64,000 nt of DNA from Paracoccaceae bacterium (GTDB taxonomy: Bacteria; Pseudomonadota; Alphaproteobacteria; Rhodobacterales; Rhodobacteraceae): positions 18,527-82,526 of the forward strand of contig JAGQRV010000065.1 of assembly GCA_020425125.1 (NCBI GenBank). Reading direction: 5' to 3'. The notes beneath the pieces were generated by a model. That model had not been told where the DNA came from and did no database searches. It saw only the letters and a program-made list of their open reading frames with translations. Position numbers and translations under genes: made by a program. This document shows positions 16,364 through 24,624 of the stretch, piece by piece; within the stretch, counting starts at the first letter, position 1, and each line of letters starts with the position of its first letter.

Positions 16364-17296
16364 ATGCCTCTCACACTGTCGCTGAACACGAATCCCCTGG
16401 TGAACCGGTTCGCGGATCCGGACGACCTGATCGATACGGTCGCGCGCGACCTGCGGATTCGCGACCTGCAACTGACCCACGAATTCATCAATCCGTCCTG
16501 GCCCGCACCGGTCATCCGGCGCCTGACCCGACAGATGGACGCGGCGCTGCAGCGCACCGGGGTGCGCGTGACCTCGGGCATGACCGGGCCGTACGGGCGG
16601 CTCAATCATTTCGGCCATCCCGACCGGGATGTGCGCCGCTACTACATGGACTGGTTCAAGACCTTCGCCGACATCACCGGCGACCTCGGCGGCGTCTCGG
16701 TCGGCACGCAGTTCGCGATCTTCACCTACAAGGACTATGACGATCCGGCGCGCCGCGAGGAGTTGCTCCAGATCGCCATCGACTGCTGGGCAGAGGTCGC
16801 CGAGCACGCGAAGGCGGCGGGATTGTCCTACGTGTTCTGGGAACCGATGAGCGTCGGCCGCGAATTCGGCGAGACGATCGAGGAATGCCTGAAGCTTCAG
16901 GATCGCCTGACCGCGGCCGGGATGGCAGTGCCGATGTGGATGATGGCGGATATCGACCACGGCGACGTCACCAGTGCCAACCCCGCGGACTACGACCCCT
17001 ATGCCTGGGCGCGGGCGGTCCCGATGGTTTCGCCGATCATTCACATCAAGCAGTCGCTGATGGACAAGGGCGGGCACCGTCCGTTCACTGCCGCCTTCAA
17101 TGCGAAGGGAAACATCCAGCCCGAGCCGCTTCTGACCGCCTTTGCCGATGGCGGGGCAAAGGACAACGAGATCTGCCTCGAACTGTCGTTCAAGGAGCGC
17201 GAGCCGAACGACCGAGAAGTAATTCCGCAGATCGCGGAAAGCGTTGCCTTCTGGGCGCCGCATATCGAAACGGGCGCGGCGGACCTGAAGGTCTGA
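16364..17296 (+). CDS. eryC: Erythritol catabolism sugar-phosphate isomerase/epimerase
   Basis: A 310-residue AP-endonuclease-2-like TIM-barrel protein starting MPLTLSLNTNPLVNRFADPD, typical of EryC. Likely metal-binding residues lie in YVFWEPMSVGREFGETIEE, MMADIDHGD and the IIHIKQSLMDKGGHRPFT segment. EryC acts after EryB and, with TpiB and RpiB, converts the tetrulose phosphate toward D-erythrose 4-phosphate. The start at 16364 follows a weak CGGA site. It is separated from eryB by a hairpin and from eryD by 117 nt with its own promoter-like sequence. Confidence 0.88.
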   Translation: MPLTLSLNTNPLVNRFADPDDLIDTVARDLRIRDLQLTHEFINPSWPAPVIRRLTRQMDAALQRTGVRVTSGMTGPYGRLNHFGHPDRDVRRYYMDWFKTFADITGDLGGVSVGTQFAIFTYKDYDDPARREELLQIAIDCWAEVAEHAKAAGLSYVFWEPMSVGREFGETIEECLKLQDRLTAAGMAVPMWMMADIDHGDVTSANPADYDPYAWARAVPMVSPIIHIKQSLMDKGGHRPFTAAFNAKGNIQPEPLLTAFADGGAKDNEICLELSFKEREPNDREVIPQIAESVAFWAPHIETGAADLKV

Positions 17297-17316
17297 AGGG
17301 GCGCTTGGGGTGCGGT

Positions 17317-17346
17317 TTGACACGGGAGTCGGATGAGACCTATCCT
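17317..17346 (+). promoter_or_regulatory. Candidate eryD promoter
   Basis: A consensus TTGACA (17317-17322) is followed after 18 nt by TATCCT (17341-17346), about 70 nt before the eryD GTG. This would let the regulator be made independently of eryABC. Confidence 0.45.
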
Positions 17347-17413
17347 GAAACGGTACAAAACTCTCTCGACGCGCACGCCTTGCGCGGACAAGCGTTATGG
17401 CTGAGGCGGAATA

Positions 17414-18361
17414 GTGGCGCCGACCGATCCCGAGAAATCGTTGGCCATTCGCGCGGTCTGGCTCCACTACGCCGGGGGACTGACCCAGGCTGCGGTGGCC
17501 GAGCGCCTCGGGATCGCGTCCGTCAAGGCGCATCGCCTGATCGCGCGCGCCGTCGCCGACGGGGTCGTGAAGGTCAGCATCGACGGTGACATCGTCGAAT
17601 GCATTGATCTTGAGCGCAAGCTTTCGGACCGATACGGGCTCGACTTCTGCGAGGTTGCGCCCGATCTCGGCGAGGACGGGCTGCCGCTGCGCGCGCTCGG
17701 TCTTGCGGGCGCGAGCTTCCTCCGCCGCGAGATCGAGCGACGCGAGCACGAGGTGATCGGCCTGGGTCATGGCCGGACCCTCGCCGCTGCCGTGCAGCAA
17801 TTGCCGCGCCTCGACGCCAAGGGGGTGAACTTCGTGTCTCTCCTTGGCGGGCTGACCCGCAACTACGCTGCCAATCCCTATGACGTGATGCACCATCTGG
17901 CTGAACGCACCGGGGCACAGGCCTATGTCATGCCGGTGCCGTTCTTCGCCAATTCGGTCGGGGACCGTGAGGTTCTTCTGGCGCAGCGCGGGGTCCGCGA
18001 GGTGTTCCAGATGGCCGAGACGTCCGGCCTGAAGATTGTCGGGATCGGGACGGTCGGCCCGGAAACGCAACTGGTGACGACAGGCATGATCGAGATGAGC
18101 GAGATCGACGAGATCGCCGCGGGCGGCGGCGTCGGCGAGCTGCTCGGGCATTTCTTCGACGCGGACGGGAAGGTCATTTCGACCCCCCTGACCGCGCGGA
18201 CCCTCGCGGCCCAGCCGGGCGATCCCGGAAGCAGCCGCGTGATCGCCATCGCGGGCGGCGCCGAAAAGGTCGCCGCCATCGAGGCGGTGCTGAAGAGCGG
18301 ACAACTGACCGGGCTCATCACCGACGAACTGACGGCCAAGTCGATTCTGGGCGAGGCGTGA
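17414..18361 (+). CDS. eryD: SorC-family regulator of erythritol catabolism
   Basis: A 315-residue SorC/DeoR-type regulator. A helix-turn-helix occupies about residues 22-48 (LTQAAVAERLGIASVKAHRL), and the sugar-phosphate sensor runs from about residue 62 to the end with GHGRTL, GGLTRNY, LAERTGAQA, VGIGT, GGVGELLGHFFD and IAIAGGAEKVAAI. It starts at GTG 17414 behind GAGG; a five-codon mini-ORF ends on the same bases. EryD represses ery genes in Brucella and is released by a pathway intermediate. Its sensor half is very similar to the C-terminal domain of the ABC ATPase at 9559-11895, pointing to a local domain duplication. Confidence 0.9.
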   Translation: MAPTDPEKSLAIRAVWLHYAGGLTQAAVAERLGIASVKAHRLIARAVADGVVKVSIDGDIVECIDLERKLSDRYGLDFCEVAPDLGEDGLPLRALGLAGASFLRREIERREHEVIGLGHGRTLAAAVQQLPRLDAKGVNFVSLLGGLTRNYAANPYDVMHHLAERTGAQAYVMPVPFFANSVGDREVLLAQRGVREVFQMAETSGLKIVGIGTVGPETQLVTTGMIEMSEIDEIAAGGGVGELLGHFFDADGKVISTPLTARTLAAQPGDPGSSRVIAIAGGAEKVAAIEAVLKSGQLTGLITDELTAKSILGEA

Positions 18362-18412
18362 GCACCGGCGGCGCCGCGCCGTCCCCAACTGCCCCGACGG
18401 CCGGCCTGCCGC

Positions 18413-19411
18413 TCAGGCGACGCGGCGGCCTTCCTGATCGAACATGAACGCGTTCTGCGGATCGTAGCCCAGCGAGACCGGGCTGTCAGGCGAGACATGA
18501 TGCTGCCCGAACAGGCGAACCGTCAGCTTCTCCTCTTTTCCGAGATCGACGATCACGTTGGTGTCGCCGCCAAGCTCCTCCACATGCACCACCTTGCCCG
18601 AGAGAGGTCCGTCAGCCGCAATGGTCAGGTGCTCGGGGCGGATGCCGATGGTGCGGCCGCCCTCGGCGCCGACACGTGCCGCGGGCAGGAAGTTCATCGA
18701 CGGGGCACCGAGGAAGCCGGCAACGAACTGGTTCGCCGGGTTGTTGTACAGCTCCATCGGGCTGCCGACCTGTTCGACGCGACCGTCGCGGAGCACCACG
18801 ATCTTGTCGGCCAGCGTCATCGCCTCGGTCTGGTCGTGGGTGACATAGATCATCGACCCCTTCAGGGTGCGGTGCAGGTTGGCGATCTCGATCCGCGTGT
18901 TCATCCGGAGCGCGGCGTCGAGGTTCGACAGCGGCTCGTCGAACAGGAACAGCTTCGGCTGGCGGACGATTGCGCGGCCGATCGCGACCCGCTGGCGCTG
19001 CCCGCCCGAAAGCTCGGCCGGGCGGCGCTGCAGATAGGGCTCCAGGTTGAGCATCCGGCTGGCCTCGGAGACGCGGGCGTCGATCACGTCGCGGGGCTGG
19101 CCTTCCTGCTTGAGGGCGAGCGCCATGTTGTCGCGTACGGTCAGGTGCGGGTAAAGCGCGTAGCTCTGGAACACCATGGCGATGCCGCGCTTTGCGGGCG
19201 GGGTCTGGTTGACGAGCTGCCCGCCGATGCGGATGTCGCCCGACGTGGCGTCCTCGAGGCCCGCGATCACGCGCAGCAGGGTGGACTTGCCGCAGCCCGA
19301 GGGGCCGACGAAGACGACGAATTCGCCGTCCTCGACCTGAAGGTCGATGTTCTTCAGGACGTCGACCTTGCCGAAGGACTTGCAGACATTGGAGAGGGTC
19401 AGGGCGGTCAT
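18413..19411 (-). CDS. MalK/UgpC-type sugar ABC transporter ATPase
   Basis: A 332-residue ATPase with Walker A GPSGCGKST, Q-loop VFQSYALYP, signature LSGGQRQR, Walker B LFLFDEPLSNLDA and H-loop YVTHD, followed by the C-terminal OB-fold (TOBE) regulatory domain (RPEHL, FMFDQEGRR). It closes the minus-strand operon that begins with murQ and powers the two permeases and binding protein encoded upstream. The likely cargo is an amino sugar of peptidoglycan or chitin origin, by context. Confidence 0.93.
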   Translation of the reverse strand: MTALTLSNVCKSFGKVDVLKNIDLQVEDGEFVVFVGPSGCGKSTLLRVIAGLEDATSGDIRIGGQLVNQTPPAKRGIAMVFQSYALYPHLTVRDNMALALKQEGQPRDVIDARVSEASRMLNLEPYLQRRPAELSGGQRQRVAIGRAIVRQPKLFLFDEPLSNLDAALRMNTRIEIANLHRTLKGSMIYVTHDQTEAMTLADKIVVLRDGRVEQVGSPMELYNNPANQFVAGFLGAPSMNFLPAARVGAEGGRTIGIRPEHLTIAADGPLSGKVVHVEELGGDTNVIVDLGKEEKLTVRLFGQHHVSPDSPVSLGYDPQNAFMFDQEGRRVA

Positions 19412-19420
19412 GGCGGTCTC

Positions 19421-20437
19421 CTAGAGGCTGATGGCGCGGCCGGTGCGGATGCTTTCGTCGGCGGCGAGGCAGATGCGGAGCGACTGAACGGCGTCGCTCA
19501 TGTGGCGGGTGAGGTCGAGGTCTTCGGCAATGGACTTCAGCATGAAGGCCTGCTCGGCGTCGCAGAGCGCCTGGTGGTCGGGTTCGTCCGGCAATTCGAT
19601 GCGGCGGTCGCCCGCCAGCGTGTGGACGAGAAGTCCGCCGACCCGGGTGTGCCCGCCGATATCGGCCGAGGCCCCCTTGTCCGCGTCGGTGATCGAGACG
19701 GCGCCGTTCGGGCTGACGATATCCTTCACGAAGAAGGCGGTCTCCGACATCATCGGGCCCCAGCCGGCCTCGTACCAGCCGACCGAGCCGTCGGCGAAGA
19801 CCACCTGGAACTGGCCGTAATTGTACATCTCCGGCGCGATCTCGTCGGAAAGCCGCAGCCCGATGCCGTGGACCCGGATGGGCGTGGCGTCGGTGATCTG
19901 GCACATCACGTCGACATAGTGGACACCGCAGTCGACAATGGGCGATGTCGTCTGCATCAGGGCCTTGTGGGTCTCCCATTCGGCGCCCGTGCTCTGCTGG
20001 TTCAGGTTGAGCCGGAAGACGTACGGCCCCCCGAGCGCGCGGGCTTCCGCGATCAGGCGCACCCAAGACGGGTGGTGGCGCAGGATGTAGCCGACCACGA
20101 GCTTGCGGCCCGTCTTCTCGGCCGTCGCGACGACGCATTCGGCGTCCTCGGCGCTCGTGGCCAGCGGCTTCTCGACGAAGACATGGGCACCGGCCTCCAT
20201 CGCCGCGATGGCCTGCGCGGCATGGCTGTCCGAATAGGTCGCGATCACCACCAGGTCGGGCCGGGTTTCCATGCCTTCGGCGAAACTGGCGAAGCGGGGA
20301 TAGGCGCCGAGGTCCTCGGGAAGATCGACGGGCGAGCGGTTCACCAGCCCGACGATCCGGGATCCGTCGTGGCGGTGGTGGGCGAGCGTATGCGCACGCC
20401 CCATGTTGCCGAGGCCCACGATCAGGACACGGGTCAT
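19421..20437 (-). CDS. Gfo/Idh/MocA-family NAD(P)-dependent oxidoreductase
   Basis: A 338-residue oxidoreductase with an N-terminal Rossmann fold (LIVGLGNMGRAH), the EKP motif in HVFVEKPLATS and a C-terminal Gfo/Idh substrate domain with the catalytic-type HYVDVMCQITD. The start at 20437 overlaps the permease stop (ATGA); the frame stays open upstream but has no homology there. It lies inside the amino-sugar transport operon, 9 nt from the ATPase gene. Family members oxidise sugars or act as NAD-dependent glycosidases. What it does here is unknown; acting on a 1,6-anhydro or glycosylated amino sugar is one guess. Confidence 0.85.
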   Translation of the reverse strand: MTRVLIVGLGNMGRAHTLAHHRHDGSRIVGLVNRSPVDLPEDLGAYPRFASFAEGMETRPDLVVIATYSDSHAAQAIAAMEAGAHVFVEKPLATSAEDAECVVATAEKTGRKLVVGYILRHHPSWVRLIAEARALGGPYVFRLNLNQQSTGAEWETHKALMQTTSPIVDCGVHYVDVMCQITDATPIRVHGIGLRLSDEIAPEMYNYGQFQVVFADGSVGWYEAGWGPMMSETAFFVKDIVSPNGAVSITDADKGASADIGGHTRVGGLLVHTLAGDRRIELPDEPDHQALCDAEQAFMLKSIAEDLDLTRHMSDAVQSLRICLAADESIRTGRAISL

Positions 20438-21273
20438 TTCACCGCTCCGGAGGTGATGCCGCGGATGAGCTGCCGCGAGAAGATCACATAGAGGATCAGC
20501 ACCGGGAGGATCGCCAGCGACAGTGCCGAGAGGACGGCGTTCCAGTCGGTGACGAACTGGCCGATGAAGACCTGGCTGCCCAGCGTGAGGGTCTTGGTGC
20601 CCTCGGACGGGGCCAGGATCAGCGGGAACCAGAGGTCGTTCCAGATCGGGATCATGTTGAAGACCGCAACGGTGGCCATTGCCGGGCGAACCAGCGGCAG
20701 AACGAGGCGGAAGAAGATCGTGTATTCGCTGAGCCCGTCGATCCGTCCGGCATTCTTCAGATCGTCCGACACCTGCCGCATGAACTCCGACAGGATGAAG
20801 ACGGCCAGAGGCAGTCCCTGCGCGGTATAGACGAGGATCAGCGCCATCAGCGTGTTCACCAGTCCGGACGCCACCATCATCTCGAGGATCGCGACGGTGC
20901 CGATCCGGATCGGGATCATGATGCCAAGCGCCAGGTAGAGGCCCATCAGCGCATTGCCCTTGAAGCGGTATTCGGAGAGCGCGAAGGCCGCCATGGCGCC
21001 GAAGAGCAGCACCAGGAAGAGCGAGACGACGGTCACGATCATCGAGTTCTGGAAGTAGAGGAAGAAGTCCCCCTGCTCCATGACCGTGCGATAGCCGATC
21101 AATGAGAAGCTGTCGGCGCTCGGCAATGCGAGAGGCTCGCGGAAGATCGCCTTGCGGGTCTTGAAGCTGTTGACGATGATCACGAAGACCGGGAACAGCG
21201 CGATGATCGTGTAGACGATCAGGACGGCATGTGCGGCGGCCGAGTTGAGCGGGTTTTGGCGTGCCTTGTTCAT
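20434..21273 (-). CDS. Sugar ABC transporter permease, MalG type
   Basis: A 279-residue inner-membrane permease with six hydrophobic helices and the EAA-loop near NAGRIDGLSEYTIFFRLVLPL, where it meets the ATPase. It is encoded 9 nt after the MalF-type permease and overlaps the oxidoreductase start by ATGA. It pairs with the 304-residue permease to form the heterodimeric CUT1-family channel. Confidence 0.92.
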   Translation of the reverse strand: MNKARQNPLNSAAAHAVLIVYTIIALFPVFVIIVNSFKTRKAIFREPLALPSADSFSLIGYRTVMEQGDFFLYFQNSMIVTVVSLFLVLLFGAMAAFALSEYRFKGNALMGLYLALGIMIPIRIGTVAILEMMVASGLVNTLMALILVYTAQGLPLAVFILSEFMRQVSDDLKNAGRIDGLSEYTIFFRLVLPLVRPAMATVAVFNMIPIWNDLWFPLILAPSEGTKTLTLGSQVFIGQFVTDWNAVLSALSLAILPVLILYVIFSRQLIRGITSGAVK

Positions 21274-21282
21274 CGTCGGTCC

Positions 21283-22197
21283 TCAGAGCTGGTAACGGCG
21301 CATCCGGCGCTGGATGCCGAAGAGATAGAGGCAGACCCCGGCCAGGATGATCGCGAACATGGCGGTGGCGATGGCCGAGCCCATATGCGGGTCGCCGATC
21401 TGGAGCTGGAAGCCGAAGAAGGTGCGATAGAGGAAGGTGCCAAGGATGTCGGTCGCGAAATCCGGCCCTGCGAGCGCCCCTTGCGACGCATAGATGAGGT
21501 CGAAGGCGTTGAAGTTTCCGACGAAGGTCAGGATCGAGATGATCCCGATCGACGGCAGGATCAGCGGCAGCTTGATCTTCCAGAACGCGGCCATGCCGGT
21601 GATACCGTCGATCTCGCCGGCTTCCAGGATCTCTTCCGGGATCGACAGGAGCGCCGCGTAGATCAGCATCATCGGGATGCCGACGAACTGCCAGACCGAG
21701 ATCAGCGCCAGCGTGGTGAGGGCGTAGTCCTCCTTGCCGAGCCAGGGCTGGTAGAGCCATTTCAGGCCGATGGCGTCGAGCATTTCGGGCGCGATGCCCC
21801 AGATCGGCGACAGGATCAGTTTCCAGGCAAATCCCACGATCACGAAGCTGAGGATCGTCGGCACGAAGATCGCTGACCGGTAGAGCGCCGCGAAGCGCAA
21901 ACGCGGGTGTGACAGGATTGCCGCGAGCATGATGCCGATCGGGTTCTGCACCACCATGTGGATGAAGAAGAACCAGAAATTGTTGCCGAGCGCATTCCAG
22001 AATGCGCCGGACCAGTTCGGATCACCGAACAGGGTCTTGAAGTTCTGCAGCCCGACGAAAACGGTCGTCTGATCCACTTGGGAATAGAGCGCCAGCCTGA
22101 GAGTGTTGAAGAGCGGGAAGATCATGATCGCCGTGTAGACCAGCACTGCGGGCGCCAGAAACACGAGGACATGCCAACGGATACGGAATCCGGTCAT
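21283..22197 (-). CDS. Sugar ABC transporter permease, MalF type
   Basis: A 304-residue CUT1 permease. The first membrane segment is VLVFLAPAVLVYTAIMIFPL, six in all are visible, and the EAA loop is EAGEIDGITGMAAFWKIKLPL. The ATG at 22197 has GGAGG 6 nt upstream, so the longer open frame is not used. It lies between the binding-protein gene and the MalG-type permease; a strong hairpin precedes it in the mRNA. Confidence 0.92.
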   Translation of the reverse strand: MTGFRIRWHVLVFLAPAVLVYTAIMIFPLFNTLRLALYSQVDQTTVFVGLQNFKTLFGDPNWSGAFWNALGNNFWFFFIHMVVQNPIGIMLAAILSHPRLRFAALYRSAIFVPTILSFVIVGFAWKLILSPIWGIAPEMLDAIGLKWLYQPWLGKEDYALTTLALISVWQFVGIPMMLIYAALLSIPEEILEAGEIDGITGMAAFWKIKLPLILPSIGIISILTFVGNFNAFDLIYASQGALAGPDFATDILGTFLYRTFFGFQLQIGDPHMGSAIATAMFAIILAGVCLYLFGIQRRMRRYQL

Positions 22198-22215
22198 CGG
22201 AACCTCCGGGGAAAT

Positions 22216-22238
22216 CCCGGGCGGTGCGGCCGCCCGGG
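22216..22238 (-). other. Strong hairpin between binding-protein and permease genes
   Basis: CCCGGGCGG (22216-22224) and CCGCCCGGG (22230-22238) form a perfect 9-bp stem with a 5-nt loop, extendable by one A-T pair. It lies directly behind the binding-protein stop on the minus-strand mRNA, the classic position for raising binding-protein levels over the membrane parts. Confidence 0.6.
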
Positions 22239-22258
22239 AAGGGTCTGGATTCAGGTGG

Positions 22259-23515
22259 TCAGTGCTGCTGCGGCTTGTACCAGCTGGCCAGGCCTTCCTG
22301 CAGGCTTTCGCCCAGCTCCTCCGGCGTGGCCGTGCCCTTGATCGCCTGCACGGATGCGTTCCAGGTCTCGTTTTCCAGGTTGGGCGTGCCGCGGGAAAGG
22401 ATCTGATAGGTCGAACGGATCGTCGACTCGCATTCATCGCGCCAGCTCACGAATTCCTGCGCCAGCGGGTCGTCCAGCTGGACGTCGAAATCCGACAACG
22501 AGAAGAAGCCGGGCAGGGCATTCGAGTAGATCGTCGCGAATTCTTCGGATCCGACCCAGTCGAGGAAGGTCTTCGCCGCTTCGACATTCTTGGACGCGGC
22601 GTTGAGACCCATGGCAATGTCGGTGTGGTCCGAGATGTAGCAGGGATCGTCGGCGTTCTTTACCGGCGGCTTGAAGGCACCCATCTCGAAATCGGCAAGC
22701 TGGTTGAACCCGGCGATCTCCCACGATCCCGCGGGATAGATGGCGGCACGCCCGAGCGTGAACAGGTTCTGGCTGTCGGGATAGGTCTGCGCCTCATAGC
22801 CGTCGCCCAGATAGGGGGCCCAGCGATGCAGCGTGGCATAGGGTTCGACCCATTGCGGATCGGTCAGCTTCTGGGTGCCCGCGATCAGGGCCAGCCGGCC
22901 CTCCTCACCCTTCCAGTAGTTCGGGCCGATATTCTGGTAGCCCATGGTCGCGGCTTCCCATTGATCATTCGTGCCCATCGCCATCGGGATGTAGGTGCCA
23001 TCCTCCTTGATCTTCTCGAGGACGTCGAAGAACTGGTCCTCGGTTTCGGGAACGTCGAGGCCCAGCTCGGCGAAGGCATCCTTGTTGTAGATGAAGCCGT
23101 GGATCACGCTGGCGATCGGAACGCAGAAGGTGTGCGCGCCGTCATCGGTCTGCCAGGCGGACTTGGCGACATCCGAGAAGTTGGCCATCGTTTCGAGATC
23201 GGTCAGATCCGCGAGCTGGCCGGCCTGGAACAGCGCCAGCGAGGCGTCGAACGGCCGGCAGGTGATCAGGTCGCCCGCGGAGCCGGCGTTGAGCTTGGAG
23301 TTCAGCACGGCATTGTACTCGGCCGGTGCGGACGGCGCGAACTTGATCTTGATGCCCGGATGGTTGGCTTCGAAGGCGGGGATGATCTTGTCCTGCCAGA
23401 GCGTCAGATCGTCGTTGCGCCAGCTTTCGATCGTCAGCGTCACGTCTTCGGCCCAGGCTGCTTGCGCCAGGACGGTCGAGGTCAGAAGGACGGCAAGCCT
23501 GAATTTCGATGCCAT
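22259..23515 (-). CDS. Extracellular solute-binding protein, family 1 (amino-sugar ABC transporter)
   Basis: A 418-residue binding protein. A 22-residue Sec signal peptide ends AQAAWA before EDVTLTIESW. The mature part is a typical MalE-like family 1 protein, with the conserved GRAAIYPAGSWEIAGF segment and an aromatic-rich pocket region. It follows murQ by 69 nt and precedes the permeases. The ligand is probably GlcNAc, MurNAc or a short cell-wall or chitin oligosaccharide, judged only by the linked enzymes. Confidence 0.9.
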   Translation of the reverse strand: MASKFRLAVLLTSTVLAQAAWAEDVTLTIESWRNDDLTLWQDKIIPAFEANHPGIKIKFAPSAPAEYNAVLNSKLNAGSAGDLITCRPFDASLALFQAGQLADLTDLETMANFSDVAKSAWQTDDGAHTFCVPIASVIHGFIYNKDAFAELGLDVPETEDQFFDVLEKIKEDGTYIPMAMGTNDQWEAATMGYQNIGPNYWKGEEGRLALIAGTQKLTDPQWVEPYATLHRWAPYLGDGYEAQTYPDSQNLFTLGRAAIYPAGSWEIAGFNQLADFEMGAFKPPVKNADDPCYISDHTDIAMGLNAASKNVEAAKTFLDWVGSEEFATIYSNALPGFFSLSDFDVQLDDPLAQEFVSWRDECESTIRSTYQILSRGTPNLENETWNASVQAIKGTATPEELGESLQEGLASWYKPQQH

Positions 23516-23584
23516 GCGTGGGTCTCCCTTTTCGTTTCGAGTCTGTATGTGTCTGTCGGCTGCGTCGTGCCGGTCCTGCCGGCG

Positions 23585-24469
23585 TCAGAGGCGCGCCAGG
23601 GCGGCGCGCAGGTTGTCTTCGCTCTGGCCGAGGATGCGGTCGGCCTCGGCCGCAGATGGAACGCCCGATGCCAGCAGCACGGCCGGTTTCACCCGTCCCG
23701 CCGCCGCCGCGAGCGCCGCATCGGCGGCCTCCCGGCTGACATGTGCGATGGTGGCGACGATTCCGGACGCACGTGCGCGCAGCTTGATGTTGTCGGCCAC
23801 CACATTGACCATCATTCCGTCGTGAATGTGGCCCAGTTCCACCGCCATCAGTGTCGAGAGCATGTTGAGCGCGATCTTCTGGGCTGTTCCCGCGCCCATC
23901 CTGGTCGAGCCTGCAACCAGTTCCGGCGGAGTCGCGAGGCAGATGGCGTGGTCGGCCAGATCGAAGAGCGGGGCGCCGGGATTGTTCGCGACGGCGATGA
24001 CGGTGGCGCCGCCTGCCTTGGCGGTCCGCGCGGCGGCAAGGGTATAGGGCGTGGTGCCACTTGCAGAAACCGCGATCACGCTGTCCCTTTGGTCGGCATC
24101 CGCAAGGTCCCGGGAGACCGCCGAGGTGTCGTCCTCGGTGGCGCCGGGCATCTCCACCCCCGACGGCAGGCCGCCTGCCATCAGGATACGGATCCGCGCT
24201 GCCGGAATGCTGAAGGTCTGGCCGAGTTCGTGAGCATCGGCGGCGGCCATCAGTCCTGAGGACCCGGCCGCAGCGTAGATCAGCCGCCCGCCAAGGCGAA
24301 GGCTGTGCGCCATTGCCGCGGCGGCGCCGCAGATCGCGGGGATGGCTGCCGCCACGGACGCCGCGGCCGCGCACTGGCCGTCGGCGAGAGCCCTGGCAAT
24401 TTCGGGCAGCGGGCGTGCGTCCAGTCCCCTGGCATCGGCATGCAGCGCTTCGGTGGTCAGTGCGGTCAT
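23585..24469 (-). CDS. murQ: N-acetylmuramic acid 6-phosphate etherase
   Basis: A 294-residue SIS-domain enzyme. Key features are the sugar-phosphate loop YAAAGSSGLMAAADAHE with the catalytic Glu, GATEDD, ISASGTTPY-like AVSASGTTPYTLAA, and the GSTRMGAGTAQKIALNMLST motif diagnostic of MurQ. It cleaves the lactyl ether of MurNAc 6-phosphate to GlcNAc 6-phosphate and D-lactate. The ATG at 24469 has GGAAGGGG upstream; a longer frame is open but unsupported. It is first in the transport operon and divergent from the kinase-GntR-deaminase-nagA operon, whose enzymes take its product onward. Confidence 0.92.
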   Translation of the reverse strand: MTALTTEALHADARGLDARPLPEIARALADGQCAAAASVAAAIPAICGAAAAMAHSLRLGGRLIYAAAGSSGLMAAADAHELGQTFSIPAARIRILMAGGLPSGVEMPGATEDDTSAVSRDLADADQRDSVIAVSASGTTPYTLAAARTAKAGGATVIAVANNPGAPLFDLADHAICLATPPELVAGSTRMGAGTAQKIALNMLSTLMAVELGHIHDGMMVNVVADNIKLRARASGIVATIAHVSREAADAALAAAAGRVKPAVLLASGVPSAAEADRILGQSEDNLRAALARL

Positions 24470-24493
24470 GTGATTCCCCTTCCTGCTGTCACC

Positions 24494-24621
24494 ATACCTA
24501 TCTAATACCATTTGTCTACCATTTACTTTCTTCCACCGCTATTCGCTCGGTGATCGGCGAGAAAGCAAAGATTTGGTAGCAGAAATGTCTTCATTTTCAT
24601 TAAGAGGTATTATATAGGTAT
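24494..24621. promoter_or_regulatory. Divergent murQ/kinase operator region with GGTAT direct repeats
   Basis: Two 16-nt elements, ATACCTATCTAATACC (24494-24509) and GGTATTATATAGGTAT (24606-24621), match in inverted orientation at 15 of 16 positions. Each is internally GGTAT-N6-GGTAT. On the minus strand a further GGTAG lies one repeat period (11 nt) further upstream. They flank the murQ and kinase promoters and are likely operators for the GntR regulator encoded at 25503. The right element overlaps a TATTAT/TATATA -10 only about 12 nt from the kinase ATG. Confidence 0.65.
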
Positions 24622-24624
24622 CAC

